Below are positions 25,445 through 34,143 of a stretch of DNA of 64,000 nt, in pieces. The stretch comes from Bacteroidales bacterium UBA3843 (GTDB lineage: Bacteria > Bacteroidota > Bacteroidia > Bacteroidales > Paludibacteraceae): contig DGHR01000009.1 of NCBI GenBank assembly GCA_002392745.1, forward strand, positions 36,425 through 100,424, written 5' to 3'. Numbering within the stretch: the first letter of the stretch is position 1; each line of letters starts with the position of its first letter. The notes beneath the pieces were generated by a model. The model was not told the origin of the DNA, searched no databases, and saw only the letters and a program-made list of their open reading frames with translations. The translations under genes and the position numbers were made by a program.

Positions 25445-25516
25445 TAGTGCCAAGGGGAATCGAACCCCTATTGCAAGAATGAAAATCTTGAGTACTAACC
25501 GTTATACGATGGCACC
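25445..25516 (-). tRNA. tRNA-Glu (TTC)
   Basis: A complete cloverleaf on the minus strand. Anticodon stem CAAGA/TCTTG encloses the loop TTTTCAT, so the anticodon is TTC. The T-arm is AGGGG-TTCGATT-CCCCT. Discriminator A is at 25445, and CCA is encoded next (25444-25442). It sits between rpsT and the nfn fusion gene. Confidence 0.96.
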
Positions 25517-25623
25517 ATATGTTGCTTATTCCGGCGAAAAAGCGTGCAAAGGTACGACATTTTTTTTATATACGCAAATTTTTAGGCGTTTTTTTTGCGT
25601 TTTTAACCGTTTTGTGCTATTTA

Positions 25624-25655
25624 TTTGCATAATTCATTTATTTGTTGTACCTTTG
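25624..25655 (+). promoter_or_regulatory. Promoter of the nfn fusion gene
   Basis: TTTG (25624-25627), 20 bases, TACCTTTG (25648-25655), 23 bases before the ATG at 25679. Its position rules out in-frame starts further upstream. Confidence 0.85.
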
Positions 25656-25678
25656 CAAACGCAAAGGTTTTATATATT

Positions 25679-27991
25679 ATGAACAAGATTTTATCCAAGC
25701 GATTTTTCTCGCCTAACGTAGCGGAATTGGTTATCGAAGCTCCTCTTATCGCCCGTAGCCGCAAAGCCGGGCATTTTGTGATTGTACGTGTAGACAGTCA
25801 TTCCGAGCGAATGCCCCTCACCATAGCAGGTGCAGATGTGGAAAAAGGAACAATCACGCTCGTCGTGCAACAGATCGGCGTCTCGTCCCATAAACTGCTG
25901 GCCTTGAACCCCGGTGAGGCCATCCATGATGTCGTTGGGCCTCTGGGCAAAGCCACGCATATCGAGAACTATGGGACGGTGGTATGTGCCTGCGGAGGCG
26001 TTGGTGCAGCCCCGATGCTGCCGATAGCAGAGGCACTCAAAAAGGCAGGGAACAGAGTTATTACCGTTCTGGCGGCCCGCAATGCCGATTTGATTATATT
26101 GAAAGACCAGCTCGCTCAATGGTCCGACGAGCTTATCGTCATGACCGATGACGGCTCGATGGGACAGAAAGGAGTTGTGACTGTCGGTGTGGAACAGGTA
26201 ATCCGCAGAGAGCACGTCGATAAATGTATCACCATCGGTCCGGCTATCATGATGAAGTTCGTGGCGCTGACGACGAAGCAATACAATATACCTACAGAAG
26301 CGAGCCTGAACACCATCATGGTGGATGGAACGGGTATGTGCGGCGCATGCCGCGTCACTGTCGGAGGCCAGACCAAGTTCGTCTGCGTGGACGGTCCTGA
26401 GTTTGACGCACACCAGGTAGATTTCGACGAGATGTTAAGCCGCCTCCGTTCCTACAAGACAGAAGAAACAAAGGCGATGGAACAATACACATCGCAGACC
26501 GAAAATAACAAAGAGTCATCGGACTCTAATCGGACTCTAATCGGACTTTTGTCGGAGGGCCGTCAGGTTTTGCAAAATATAGAACCTTTTGCGGGTACGC
26601 CCAAGGACCGTGTGGCTATTCCACGTGTACAGATGCCGGAATTGCGTCCAGAAGTGCGCGTCAAATCCTTGCACGAAGAGGTCAACCAGGGGCTTACCGC
26701 CGAGCAGGCAATCAACGAATCGCACAGGTGCCTGAATTGCAAGACCCCGACTTGCGTACAAGGCTGTCCGGTCAATATCAATATTCCCGGATTTATCAAG
26801 CAGATTGAACAAGGCAACCTGGCTGCAGCGGCAGAGGTTATCCGCGAGAGTTCCTCCCTGCCTGCAGTATGCGGACGCGTCTGCCCTCAGGAAAAACAAT
26901 GCGAAGCGCATTGTATCCATCTCAAGATGGGGAAACAGCCGGTGGCTATCGGCTATCTGGAGCGTTTCGTCGCAGACAACGCACCGGCGCAGACTGCCAA
27001 TACAAATACAGCATTGCCCGACGGCGCAAAGAAAATCGCAGTGGTCGGTTCCGGCCCTGCTGGTCTGACTTTTGCCGGCGACATGGCCAAGTACGGATAC
27101 GAAGTGCATGTTTTCGAAGCGCTGCATGAAATCGGAGGAGTCCTCAAATACGGAATACCCGAGTTCCGTTTGCCGAACAGTATTGTCGACCGTGAGATTG
27201 ACGGACTGAAGGCAATGGGAGTGCAGTTCCATGTGGATACAATCATTGGCAAGACGATTAGCGTAGAGGAACTGCAGAAACAAGGCTTCCAAGGCATTTT
27301 CGTCGGCTCGGGAGCAGGACTGCCAAGGTTTATGAACATACCGGGAGAGAATCTGAATGGTGTCCTGTCATGCAATGAATACCTGACGCGTGTCAACCTG
27401 ATGGACGCCTCCAATCCGCAGACCGACACTCCGTTGCTTTACGGCAAGAATGTGATGGTAGTGGGCGGAGGAAACACAGCCATGGATGCTGTCCGTACAG
27501 CCAAACGCCTTGGCGCGGAAAAAGCTATGATTGTGTACCGCCGTAGCGAAGAAGAGATGCCGGCGCGCGTGGAGGAAGTGAAACATGCCAAGCAGGAAGG
27601 TATAGAATTTCTGACACTCCATAATCCTGTTGAGTACCATGCCGACGAAAACGGTCGTGTCTGTGAGGCTGTCCTCCAAGTGATGACGCTTGGCGAACCG
27701 GATGAGTCAGGCAGACGCAGTCCTGTACCGGTAGAGGGACAAACACTCACTCTGCCTGTGGATCTGGTGATTGTGGCTGTGGGGGTATCGCCCAATCCGC
27801 TTATCCCCTCATCGGTGAAGGGATTGGAGATAAGCCGCAAAGGAACAATCGTAGTCAACGAGCAGATGCAGTCGGCTATTCCTGCAATCTTTGCTGGCGG
27901 AGATATCGTGCGTGGAGGTGCTACGGTGATTCTGGCCATGTCGGATGGCAGAAAAGCAGCTGCGGCTATGCATGAGCATTTAGCCAAGTAG
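25679..27991 (+). CDS. Fused NfnB-NfnA / SudB-SudA type flavoprotein
   Basis: A 770-residue fusion. Residues 1-270 form a ferredoxin-NADP reductase-like unit with a C-terminal [2Fe-2S] site (GTGMCGACRVTVGGQTKFVCVDGPEF). Residues 300-770 match the glutamate synthase small-subunit/NfnA family: HRCLNCKTPTCVQGCPV and VCGRVCPQEKQCEAHC bind [4Fe-4S] clusters, VVGSGPAGLTFAGDMAKYGYEVHVFE binds FAD, and MVVGGGNTAMDAVRTAKRLGA binds NAD(P)H. Such pairs act as NADH-dependent ferredoxin:NADP oxidoreductase or sulfide dehydrogenase, usually as two subunits. The linker (281-292) is encoded by a 3 x 11-base array. The promoter fixes the ATG at 25679. Its 3' end overlaps the opposing glycosyltransferase gene by 26 bases. 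Confidence 0.9.
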   Translation: MNKILSKRFFSPNVAELVIEAPLIARSRKAGHFVIVRVDSHSERMPLTIAGADVEKGTITLVVQQIGVSSHKLLALNPGEAIHDVVGPLGKATHIENYGTVVCACGGVGAAPMLPIAEALKKAGNRVITVLAARNADLIILKDQLAQWSDELIVMTDDGSMGQKGVVTVGVEQVIRREHVDKCITIGPAIMMKFVALTTKQYNIPTEASLNTIMVDGTGMCGACRVTVGGQTKFVCVDGPEFDAHQVDFDEMLSRLRSYKTEETKAMEQYTSQTENNKESSDSNRTLIGLLSEGRQVLQNIEPFAGTPKDRVAIPRVQMPELRPEVRVKSLHEEVNQGLTAEQAINESHRCLNCKTPTCVQGCPVNINIPGFIKQIEQGNLAAAAEVIRESSSLPAVCGRVCPQEKQCEAHCIHLKMGKQPVAIGYLERFVADNAPAQTANTNTALPDGAKKIAVVGSGPAGLTFAGDMAKYGYEVHVFEALHEIGGVLKYGIPEFRLPNSIVDREIDGLKAMGVQFHVDTIIGKTISVEELQKQGFQGIFVGSGAGLPRFMNIPGENLNGVLSCNEYLTRVNLMDASNPQTDTPLLYGKNVMVVGGGNTAMDAVRTAKRLGAEKAMIVYRRSEEEMPARVEEVKHAKQEGIEFLTLHNPVEYHADENGRVCEAVLQVMTLGEPDESGRRSPVPVEGQTLTLPVDLVIVAVGVSPNPLIPSSVKGLEISRKGTIVVNEQMQSAIPAIFAGGDIVRGGATVILAMSDGRKAAAAMHEHLAK
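26519..26551. repeat. Coding tandem array, 3 x 11 bases, in the nfn linker
   Basis: tcggactctaa, tcggactctaa, tcggacttttg, followed by a partial tcgga. Since 3 x 11 is 33, the frame is kept; it encodes SDSNRTLIGLL between the two fused domains. Confidence 0.9.
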
Positions 27992-28961
27992 CCAGATACT
28001 CTTGCTCCGGCTGACCCGGAGTGGGTATCAACTCTGCTTTGCCGAGGATTCCCAATGCATGCAGATCCATTATGGTGGAATAGCCCGAACGGGCGATAAT
28101 CCGGTCTGCATTTAGCAAGGCTTTCTGTAGTTCCGCATCGTTCAGGTGCGGAATTATTGTTATATTCCGCTGCTTGATACGCACCATCGGTCTGCTCATC
28201 AAGCCTTGAACGATTAATACTTTCTGCTCCTGACCGCTGAAACGCTGTTTAATCTCAGCCTCCAGCATACTGCGCTGGGGCTCCGGTCCGCTCAACACAC
28301 TCACGATGCCATACTCCTTTTCTTGCGTATCTGCAGACTGCGGGACGGATTGTACCGGTCTCTCAAAACGACTTAACGGACCGATATATTCGATGGGGCA
28401 TTGGAGGTGTTTTATCCGGAAGGAGGGATGGCTTAGTTCGCCTGCAAGCGTGTCGCGCGGAGGGATAGACTTTCCGTCGCCTGGAAAATCAGGTACCCAC
28501 ACCTTATTGAAATGCGCATATATACGTGCGTGTACGCGCGATGCCATTTTTTCCGCCCAATGCCAGCCCTTAGGCAACAGAATGTGCAGTTGATGGGTCA
28601 TGTAGATACACTCGGTTCGTGGAGAATACAAACCAAAACGGTTGTCGCTGACGACACGGTCTATGCTTTCTTCACGCAGAATGGCTTCTAACATAACATG
28701 GTCGCGAAAACTCCAGCGAATCAAAGCCGGTATAGATTTGCTAATGGCAAAGACTTGACTCTTGCCGCGGCTATAGCGCAGATTCAACGGCGCCAGATAT
28801 ACATACCGCAACTTCGGGAAATGTTTGCGGAGCAGAATGAGACTGTCCCCGTCTCCGCCTAAAATCACTTCATGCCCTTCTTCCATGAAGCGCTGAACAA
28901 GCGGAATACATCGGCTGGCATGGCCCAGCCCCCAGTTAAGTGGCGCAACCAGTATCTTCAT
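27966..28961 (-). CDS. Glycosyltransferase (GT28/MurG-like)
   Basis: About 331 residues with a GT-B fold. The N-terminus, MKILVAPLNWGLGHASRCIPLVQRF, carries the GLGHASR donor-side loop of the family, and the C-terminal half includes IIPHLNDAELQKALLNADRIIARSGYSTIMDLHALG, matching the acceptor/donor site of MurG-like enzymes. Acceptor and sugar are unknown; a cell-surface glycoconjugate is likely. An upstream ATG at 28976 would overlap the radical SAM gene by 7 bases; 28961 fits the family start. Its end overlaps the nfn gene, tail to tail, by 26 bases. Confidence 0.85.
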   Translation of the reverse strand: MKILVAPLNWGLGHASRCIPLVQRFMEEGHEVILGGDGDSLILLRKHFPKLRYVYLAPLNLRYSRGKSQVFAISKSIPALIRWSFRDHVMLEAILREESIDRVVSDNRFGLYSPRTECIYMTHQLHILLPKGWHWAEKMASRVHARIYAHFNKVWVPDFPGDGKSIPPRDTLAGELSHPSFRIKHLQCPIEYIGPLSRFERPVQSVPQSADTQEKEYGIVSVLSGPEPQRSMLEAEIKQRFSGQEQKVLIVQGLMSRPMVRIKQRNITIIPHLNDAELQKALLNADRIIARSGYSTIMDLHALGILGKAELIPTPGQPEQEYLATWLNAHA

Positions 28962-28969
28962 AGGGGAGA

Positions 28970-29737
28970 CTAACAACTGATGATTGTATCAAAACCCTTC
29001 TCGCGTAGAGGCGCCGCAATCTGCTCCATCTTTTCACGCGGGATTTTTTCCAGTTTCTCTTCGGGGGTCTTGCGGTCAATCACGTAAATCATAATCTGTT
29101 TCGGATGCAGCAAATCCACAGCCTGATACCAAGCCTCGAGTTCTTCGGGAGTAGTGTTGTCAATCAGCAGCCCGTTGTGTTCGCCGCGCAGGAAACAGGT
29201 CTGCAATGTAAAATCTCCGTTGAACTGCTGCAACCAATGGATAATCGTAGTAGTGGTAAGACCGGAATAGACCGGTTGGTCAATACGGCGCATCATCTCA
29301 TCAGTAGCCGCATCCAATTTTAATATACGGTTATCGCAGAGCATCAGGGCTTTCACTACTTCAGAACGCCCTAGCTGTGTACTATTGCTCAGTACACTCA
29401 CTTTGGCTTGCGGGCAATAACGGTCTCGCAAGCCAATGGTATCTTGTATTATGTCGGGGAAATCGGGGTGTAGTGTGGGTTCCCCATTACCCGAAAAGGT
29501 GATGACATCCGGTCGGATACCTTTGCGTGCCTCATCCTGCAGTTTTGTCTCTAAAGCAGCGTAAATCTCTTGGCGTGTGGGGAGTACAGGGTGAGATACC
29601 GGGGTGTTCCAGCCGCATTCGCAATAAACGCAGTCAAAGGTGCATAATTTATGGGTCAGAGGCATAATCTCCATACCCAGACTTACGCCTAACCGTCTGC
29701 TATGTATTGGCCCGTAGGCTATCTCGCTAAACAACAT
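28970..29737 (-). CDS. Radical SAM protein (COG0731-like)
   Basis: A 255-residue radical SAM enzyme. The cluster motif is CTFDCVYCEC (near 33-42). SAM-contact motifs follow: TFSGNGEPTLHPDFP (near 100-114) and VLSNST (near 135). It resembles the COG0731 group related to wyosine-base synthesis enzymes, but bacterial members lack an assigned reaction. It starts 27 bases after dnaG stops, and the glycosyltransferase follows at once. Confidence 0.86.
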   Translation of the reverse strand: MLFSEIAYGPIHSRRLGVSLGMEIMPLTHKLCTFDCVYCECGWNTPVSHPVLPTRQEIYAALETKLQDEARKGIRPDVITFSGNGEPTLHPDFPDIIQDTIGLRDRYCPQAKVSVLSNSTQLGRSEVVKALMLCDNRILKLDAATDEMMRRIDQPVYSGLTTTTIIHWLQQFNGDFTLQTCFLRGEHNGLLIDNTTPEELEAWYQAVDLLHPKQIMIYVIDRKTPEEKLEKIPREKMEQIAAPLREKGFDTIISC

Positions 29738-29764
29738 ATTGTTCTGCTCTTTTCTGTGACCTGC

Positions 29765-31789
29765 TCAAATCGTTACCACGCGGTTTCCCAGCATTTTGCA
29801 AATCTCTTGTTTGCGTTCCAGCAATAACGGCTGGTGAGATAGCAGTATGCGCTGCCGTTCCCAGTCATCGGCCTGCTCGGCCTGTTTGAGTTCGCGTGCA
29901 AGGTCTTCGATTTGCATATTGATTACAGTCAGTCTGATTTCATATATCAGTTGCGACACCAACTCGCCGAGGTGGGCATCCGTATCTTCTACCACTTCGC
30001 GTTGAACGTTTTCCGAGATACTGCGGTGGGAGTAGAGAGAACTGAGCTGATATTTGTCGGCTACCATTTCTACGGCCAACGCACTGATTTCCGGGTCTTC
30101 GTGGAACTTGAAGAAACGTTCGGCTTGAAAACCGGCATCACAACTATGCTTTTTAAATTCAGAGATGATTCTTTCGTACACCGGTCTCGGTGCTTTGATT
30201 TCATCGTTTTCCAAATTAAATATGATAATCTCTCCAACGGTGTATATTACACCGTCTACATCCATCTGTTTCTCTCCATAACGTACTATCAACTGTATCA
30301 GATTGTAGTAGTTTTCTTCTAATGGAGATTTTGGAGATGCAGGGTGAGCGGTTGCTGCGTTTGACTCATTTGTGGAAAGACTTTCGCCGTTATTTTCTCT
30401 ATTATCCTCTTCAATTGTTTCCGAAGTCCGGTTCGTTTCGGTCTGTTTATGGCTTTCCTCAATCTTTTTTTTGCGGAGAGAAATCACTTCACGGGTCAAT
30501 ACTTGTTCGCTTATATGGAGCCGTTCTGCGCAATCTTTGATGTAGACCTGTCGGGTAATCATATCCGGAATGATTGCAATAGAGGCTGTGATATCCTTAA
30601 TAAGCATAGCTCGTTTCTGCGGGTCGTCTCCTGCATCTTTGCTTAGCAATGCTGTTTTGAAACGTATAAAATCAGTCTGATGGGTCTCAATATAGCGAAT
30701 GAATTCTGCCGCATCGTGGCTCTGAGCATAACTATCCGGGTCTTCGCTGTCCGGCAAGAGCACCACTTTGACGTTGAATCCTTCTTCCAGGAACATGTCA
30801 ATACCGCGCAGTGCGGCGTGAATACCCGCTGCGTCGCCATCATATAAAACTGTAATATTACTGGTGAAACGCTTGATTAAACGAATCTGTGGTTTGGTCA
30901 GGGCTGTTCCGCCGCTGGCTACCACGTTCTCTATGCCTGACTGGTGCATTGAGATGGCGTCCATCTGACCTTCTACCAGAAAGCACATATCCTGACGGGC
31001 AATACTCTGTTTAGCCTGGAATATGCCGTACAGTTCGTTTGTCTTGCTGTATATAATGGAGTCGGGCGAGTTGACATACTTGCCTACGTTGTCCTTCTTT
31101 TTCAGGATACGTCCGGCAAAAGCAACCGGTTTGCCGCTGATGGTAAAGATAGGGAACATTACACGGTCACGGAAACGGTCGTACAGCCGCCCGTCTTCGC
31201 TCTTCCCGCATACGCCGCAGCCCAGTTTGGTATCTACGTTATTGGTAATGTATTCCTCTTTGAATCCTTTTTCCTTTAGCGTTCTGGCCAGCGGGTTTCC
31301 TTTTTCCGGAGAATAACCGAGTTGGAACTTGCGAATAATATCGTCACGTAGGCCTCGCTCACGGAAATAGCTCAATCCGACGGCTTTCCCCTCGTCTGTC
31401 TCCCATAATTGCTGTTGGAACCATTGATTGCAGAATTCGTTAACCACGAACATAGATTCCCGGTCGTCCTGACGTTGCTGTTCCTCAGCACTAAGTTGCT
31501 TTTCCTCGACTTCGATATGGTATTTCTTCCCCAGTTGTTTCAGCGCTTCTACATAACTGCATTGCTCGATTTCCATAATGAACCCCACGGCATGTCCGCT
31601 GACTCCACAACCGAAGCATTTATAGATTCCTTTGCTCGGGCTGACGGTGAAGGAGCCTGTCTTCTCGTTGTGGAAGGGGCATAAACCTATCAGGTTTGCA
31701 CCGCGCTTATGCAGTGTAACATAGTCACCGACCACCTCTTCAATCTTGGCGGCGGCGTAGATTTTGTCTATGGTTTCACGTGGTATCAC
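29765..31789 (-). CDS. dnaG: DNA primase
   Basis: A 674-residue primase that makes RNA primers at the replication fork. The N-terminal zinc finger is CPFHNEKTGSFTVSPSKGIYKCFGC (37-61). The catalytic core includes the TOPRIM part FLVEGQMDAISMHQSG (near 262-277), VASGGTAL and VLYDGDAAG (near 310). Residues 440-500 are a polar low-complexity linker (KQTETNRTSETIEEDNREN) leading to the helicase-binding C-terminal domain. It is first in the leftward group dnaG-radical SAM-glycosyltransferase. Confidence 0.97.
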   Translation of the reverse strand: MIPRETIDKIYAAAKIEEVVGDYVTLHKRGANLIGLCPFHNEKTGSFTVSPSKGIYKCFGCGVSGHAVGFIMEIEQCSYVEALKQLGKKYHIEVEEKQLSAEEQQRQDDRESMFVVNEFCNQWFQQQLWETDEGKAVGLSYFRERGLRDDIIRKFQLGYSPEKGNPLARTLKEKGFKEEYITNNVDTKLGCGVCGKSEDGRLYDRFRDRVMFPIFTISGKPVAFAGRILKKKDNVGKYVNSPDSIIYSKTNELYGIFQAKQSIARQDMCFLVEGQMDAISMHQSGIENVVASGGTALTKPQIRLIKRFTSNITVLYDGDAAGIHAALRGIDMFLEEGFNVKVVLLPDSEDPDSYAQSHDAAEFIRYIETHQTDFIRFKTALLSKDAGDDPQKRAMLIKDITASIAIIPDMITRQVYIKDCAERLHISEQVLTREVISLRKKKIEESHKQTETNRTSETIEEDNRENNGESLSTNESNAATAHPASPKSPLEENYYNLIQLIVRYGEKQMDVDGVIYTVGEIIIFNLENDEIKAPRPVYERIISEFKKHSCDAGFQAERFFKFHEDPEISALAVEMVADKYQLSSLYSHRSISENVQREVVEDTDAHLGELVSQLIYEIRLTVINMQIEDLARELKQAEQADDWERQRILLSHQPLLLERKQEICKMLGNRVVTI

Positions 31790-31799
31790 TCTGTGTCTC

Positions 31800-32531
31800 C
31801 TAATCGTTATACCAGAAATACATACCTATTTTTATGGACCATTGGTCAAGACGTCCGCGTGTGTTGCGGTCAATCGGATTGCCCAAATCATCTACGAACT
31901 GTGCATTTTTGTACGGGTTGAGCAATCCAAAGTCATATCCTCCGCGCAAGAAATAGCGTTTGTATTGGAATCCGGCACCAACCCCCCACGTTACATTCAG
32001 CCTTTTCAGCGCTTCGTTTTTTTTGTCGGTTTTATACGTGCTATAACGATTGGAAACTACCTCTGCATCGAAATCCATCTGCTCGTCCACGCGCATGTTC
32101 AGTCCCAGCCCGCATTGGATACTCGGACCGGTGTAAAGCATCAGATATGTCTCTTTGGCCACTTCGAATTTGTATTGCCAGTCAACAAATACCTCCACTT
32201 CGTGGTAGGTGATCATTTGTCTGCTGCGGGGATAGCCGTACGCGTATTTCGATTTCCAACTTCCGGTGTTTGCACCGAACGTATAGTTGATACCAATGGT
32301 GCTACCAAATCCGGCCACATAGCTGGCATCGTACACCAAACCCACTTTGAAACCGTTTAGTTTAACAGTGTTCACTAATGAGTCTTTCGGGAAGGACGGA
32401 TCTTTGCTGTTCAATCGCAAAATAGGTTGTGCCCAGCCGATTTGCATACCGAAACCCTGTTTGGGCAGTTCTACCGCCATAGCGCTCATAGCCAGGCATA
32501 CTGCCATTACCATCAAAAATACTTTCTTCAT
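31800..32531 (-). CDS. Outer-membrane beta-barrel protein
   Basis: About 243 residues with a signal peptide (MKKVFLMVMAVCLAMSAMA) and alternating hydrophobic strands typical of the small Bacteroidetes beta-barrel families: FKVGLVYDASYVAGFGSTIGINYTFG, VFVDWQYKFEVAKETYLMLYTGP, VTWGVGAGFQYKRYFLRGGYDFG. It ends DQWSIKIGMYFWYND, with an aromatic in the last strand. Function is unknown. It follows the OstA-like gene by 16 bases on the same strand, consistent with an outer-membrane biogenesis group. An in-frame ATG at 32543 is also possible. Confidence 0.82.
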   Translation of the reverse strand: MKKVFLMVMAVCLAMSAMAVELPKQGFGMQIGWAQPILRLNSKDPSFPKDSLVNTVKLNGFKVGLVYDASYVAGFGSTIGINYTFGANTGSWKSKYAYGYPRSRQMITYHEVEVFVDWQYKFEVAKETYLMLYTGPSIQCGLGLNMRVDEQMDFDAEVVSNRYSTYKTDKKNEALKRLNVTWGVGAGFQYKRYFLRGGYDFGLLNPYKNAQFVDDLGNPIDRNTRGRLDQWSIKIGMYFWYND

Positions 32532-32547
32532 ATTATTTGTCATATCG

Positions 32548-34134
32548 TTATTGATCTATTGTATCATCATTCGTCCACTTTGTTTTTCGGAACACGTCAT
32601 CCTTGTCGGCCGGCCTTATTTTATCCGCCCAGAAGAAATTGGGCATGCGGTCGCCTCCGTTTGGAATCTGGTCCATCGGGTATAGCACACCGGTTGTCTC
32701 TTTGGTAAACCGCATACGTTGCACTTTTTGTTCTTCCACATACACCCGGATGAAACTGCTTTCGGTGGTATTCATGCCCACCAGCTCTCCGTCATCTTCT
32801 TTAGGGAAGTAGATGGTTAATGCATTGCCACTGATGTCCACGAGTTTCACTTCGCCGTCTACCAGCGTGGCAGTAATTTCCTTGCCGCTCATCTGGTTAA
32901 ACAAATTCAGCGTGTCGCTCATGATACAGAGCGCATTGCCATTCCCTATGGCATGGTCGACAGTGCCGTTCACTATGTAAATAACAATGCTGTCAGCGGA
33001 AATCTGCTGGTTCTCGCTCCAACTGACAGGATGGGTAAACAGATGGATAGTAGAGTCAGAACCCAGATAAACCATAGAATCGCACACCATCTGCATATCG
33101 TCCCTAAAAACACGCACACCATAGTATGCGCGTACGCGGCGATAAGTGCTGTCTGCCATAGCGCTGTCGGTGTATTGCAGTTTCTCCGTAAAAAGAGTAT
33201 CTGCGTGTATATATGCAATATGTGCGGAGTCAGACCAATCGACCATAAGGGCACTATCGGTGGCGTAGCCACGGCCGTCTTCCTCCCACATCTCGCCGTA
33301 CTGGCCGTATAAAGTTGCTTTTTGGACGGTGTCACGCATTTCCATATCTCCCAGCACCTTTCCGAAGCCAATCATCTTGTCATAAAAAATAGTGTCTCCG
33401 GTCATATATTTCCCGTCTTTGTGGATGACTTCTGAGCGATCCAGCAGCATAGAGTGTTCGTTTCCGGTATTGTACCATCCTTTGGAAGTCAAGATGTCCG
33501 TTTCCTCTTCGTACACTATAGTCGTAGGACTGATTATGTCCGCTATTTTATTTTCTGTATTATAGAGCAACGTGTCACTTGTCAGGATGAATCTTGGGTG
33601 TTGGAGGCGAACGTTCTGACTGAATTGTGCTTGTTTGGTATTCGGAATGTATTGTCCGCGTACAGATGCCAGTGTGTTCAAAGAGTCTTTGATAGTGCCT
33701 CCTGTGTAGTAATAGGCAATACCTGCTATCCTGTCGTAGTTCAAGCTATCCGTTGTCAGAATAGTTGGGTTCTCGTTTTGTTTGCCATGGACCAATCGTA
33801 CGTTTTTTCTCATCCGGGCCAGTTTGGCATTCCCGTCGTAGAAGAGCAGGTCTGCGAAACCGCTAAGTGTGTCTCCTTGCAGAAAGCGCACATGTCCAAA
33901 GGCATCCAAAGAGTTGGAGTTTTCGTAGAAGTAGGCACTATCGCAATACATCAGTGCCTCCTCATGACGGAAAACCACATTTCCACGGAGAATCTGGGCG
34001 TCAGCAATGCGTTCCTGGTCGAAACTCAGATTTTCTGCCCGCTCCAGATAGACCATGGTCTGTTTTTTCTCTTGTGCGCAGATGACGGTTGTCACTGCAA
34101 GCAAGGAGAGTACTATGAAAATTTTAACTTTCAA
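32548..34134 (-). CDS. OstA-like (LptA/LptD N-terminal domain) protein
   Basis: A 528-residue exported protein (signal peptide ending VICA-Q) made of repeated OstA-type beta-jellyroll motifs: ILRGNVVFRHEEALMYCDSAYFYENSNSLDAFGHVRF (near 48-84), DSLNYDRIAGIAYYYTGG, and several later copies with the D-x-L-x-Y or D-T-L pattern. In LPS transport, OstA-like proteins form the periplasmic bridge. Bacteroidetes carry this longer form next to SurA-type chaperones, as here (SurA gene 9 bases upstream). Confident on family, moderate on role. Confidence 0.87.
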   Translation of the reverse strand: MKVKIFIVLSLLAVTTVICAQEKKQTMVYLERAENLSFDQERIADAQILRGNVVFRHEEALMYCDSAYFYENSNSLDAFGHVRFLQGDTLSGFADLLFYDGNAKLARMRKNVRLVHGKQNENPTILTTDSLNYDRIAGIAYYYTGGTIKDSLNTLASVRGQYIPNTKQAQFSQNVRLQHPRFILTSDTLLYNTENKIADIISPTTIVYEEETDILTSKGWYNTGNEHSMLLDRSEVIHKDGKYMTGDTIFYDKMIGFGKVLGDMEMRDTVQKATLYGQYGEMWEEDGRGYATDSALMVDWSDSAHIAYIHADTLFTEKLQYTDSAMADSTYRRVRAYYGVRVFRDDMQMVCDSMVYLGSDSTIHLFTHPVSWSENQQISADSIVIYIVNGTVDHAIGNGNALCIMSDTLNLFNQMSGKEITATLVDGEVKLVDISGNALTIYFPKEDDGELVGMNTTESSFIRVYVEEQKVQRMRFTKETTGVLYPMDQIPNGGDRMPNFFWADKIRPADKDDVFRKTKWTNDDTIDQ

Positions 34135-34143
34135 TATTCCCTA

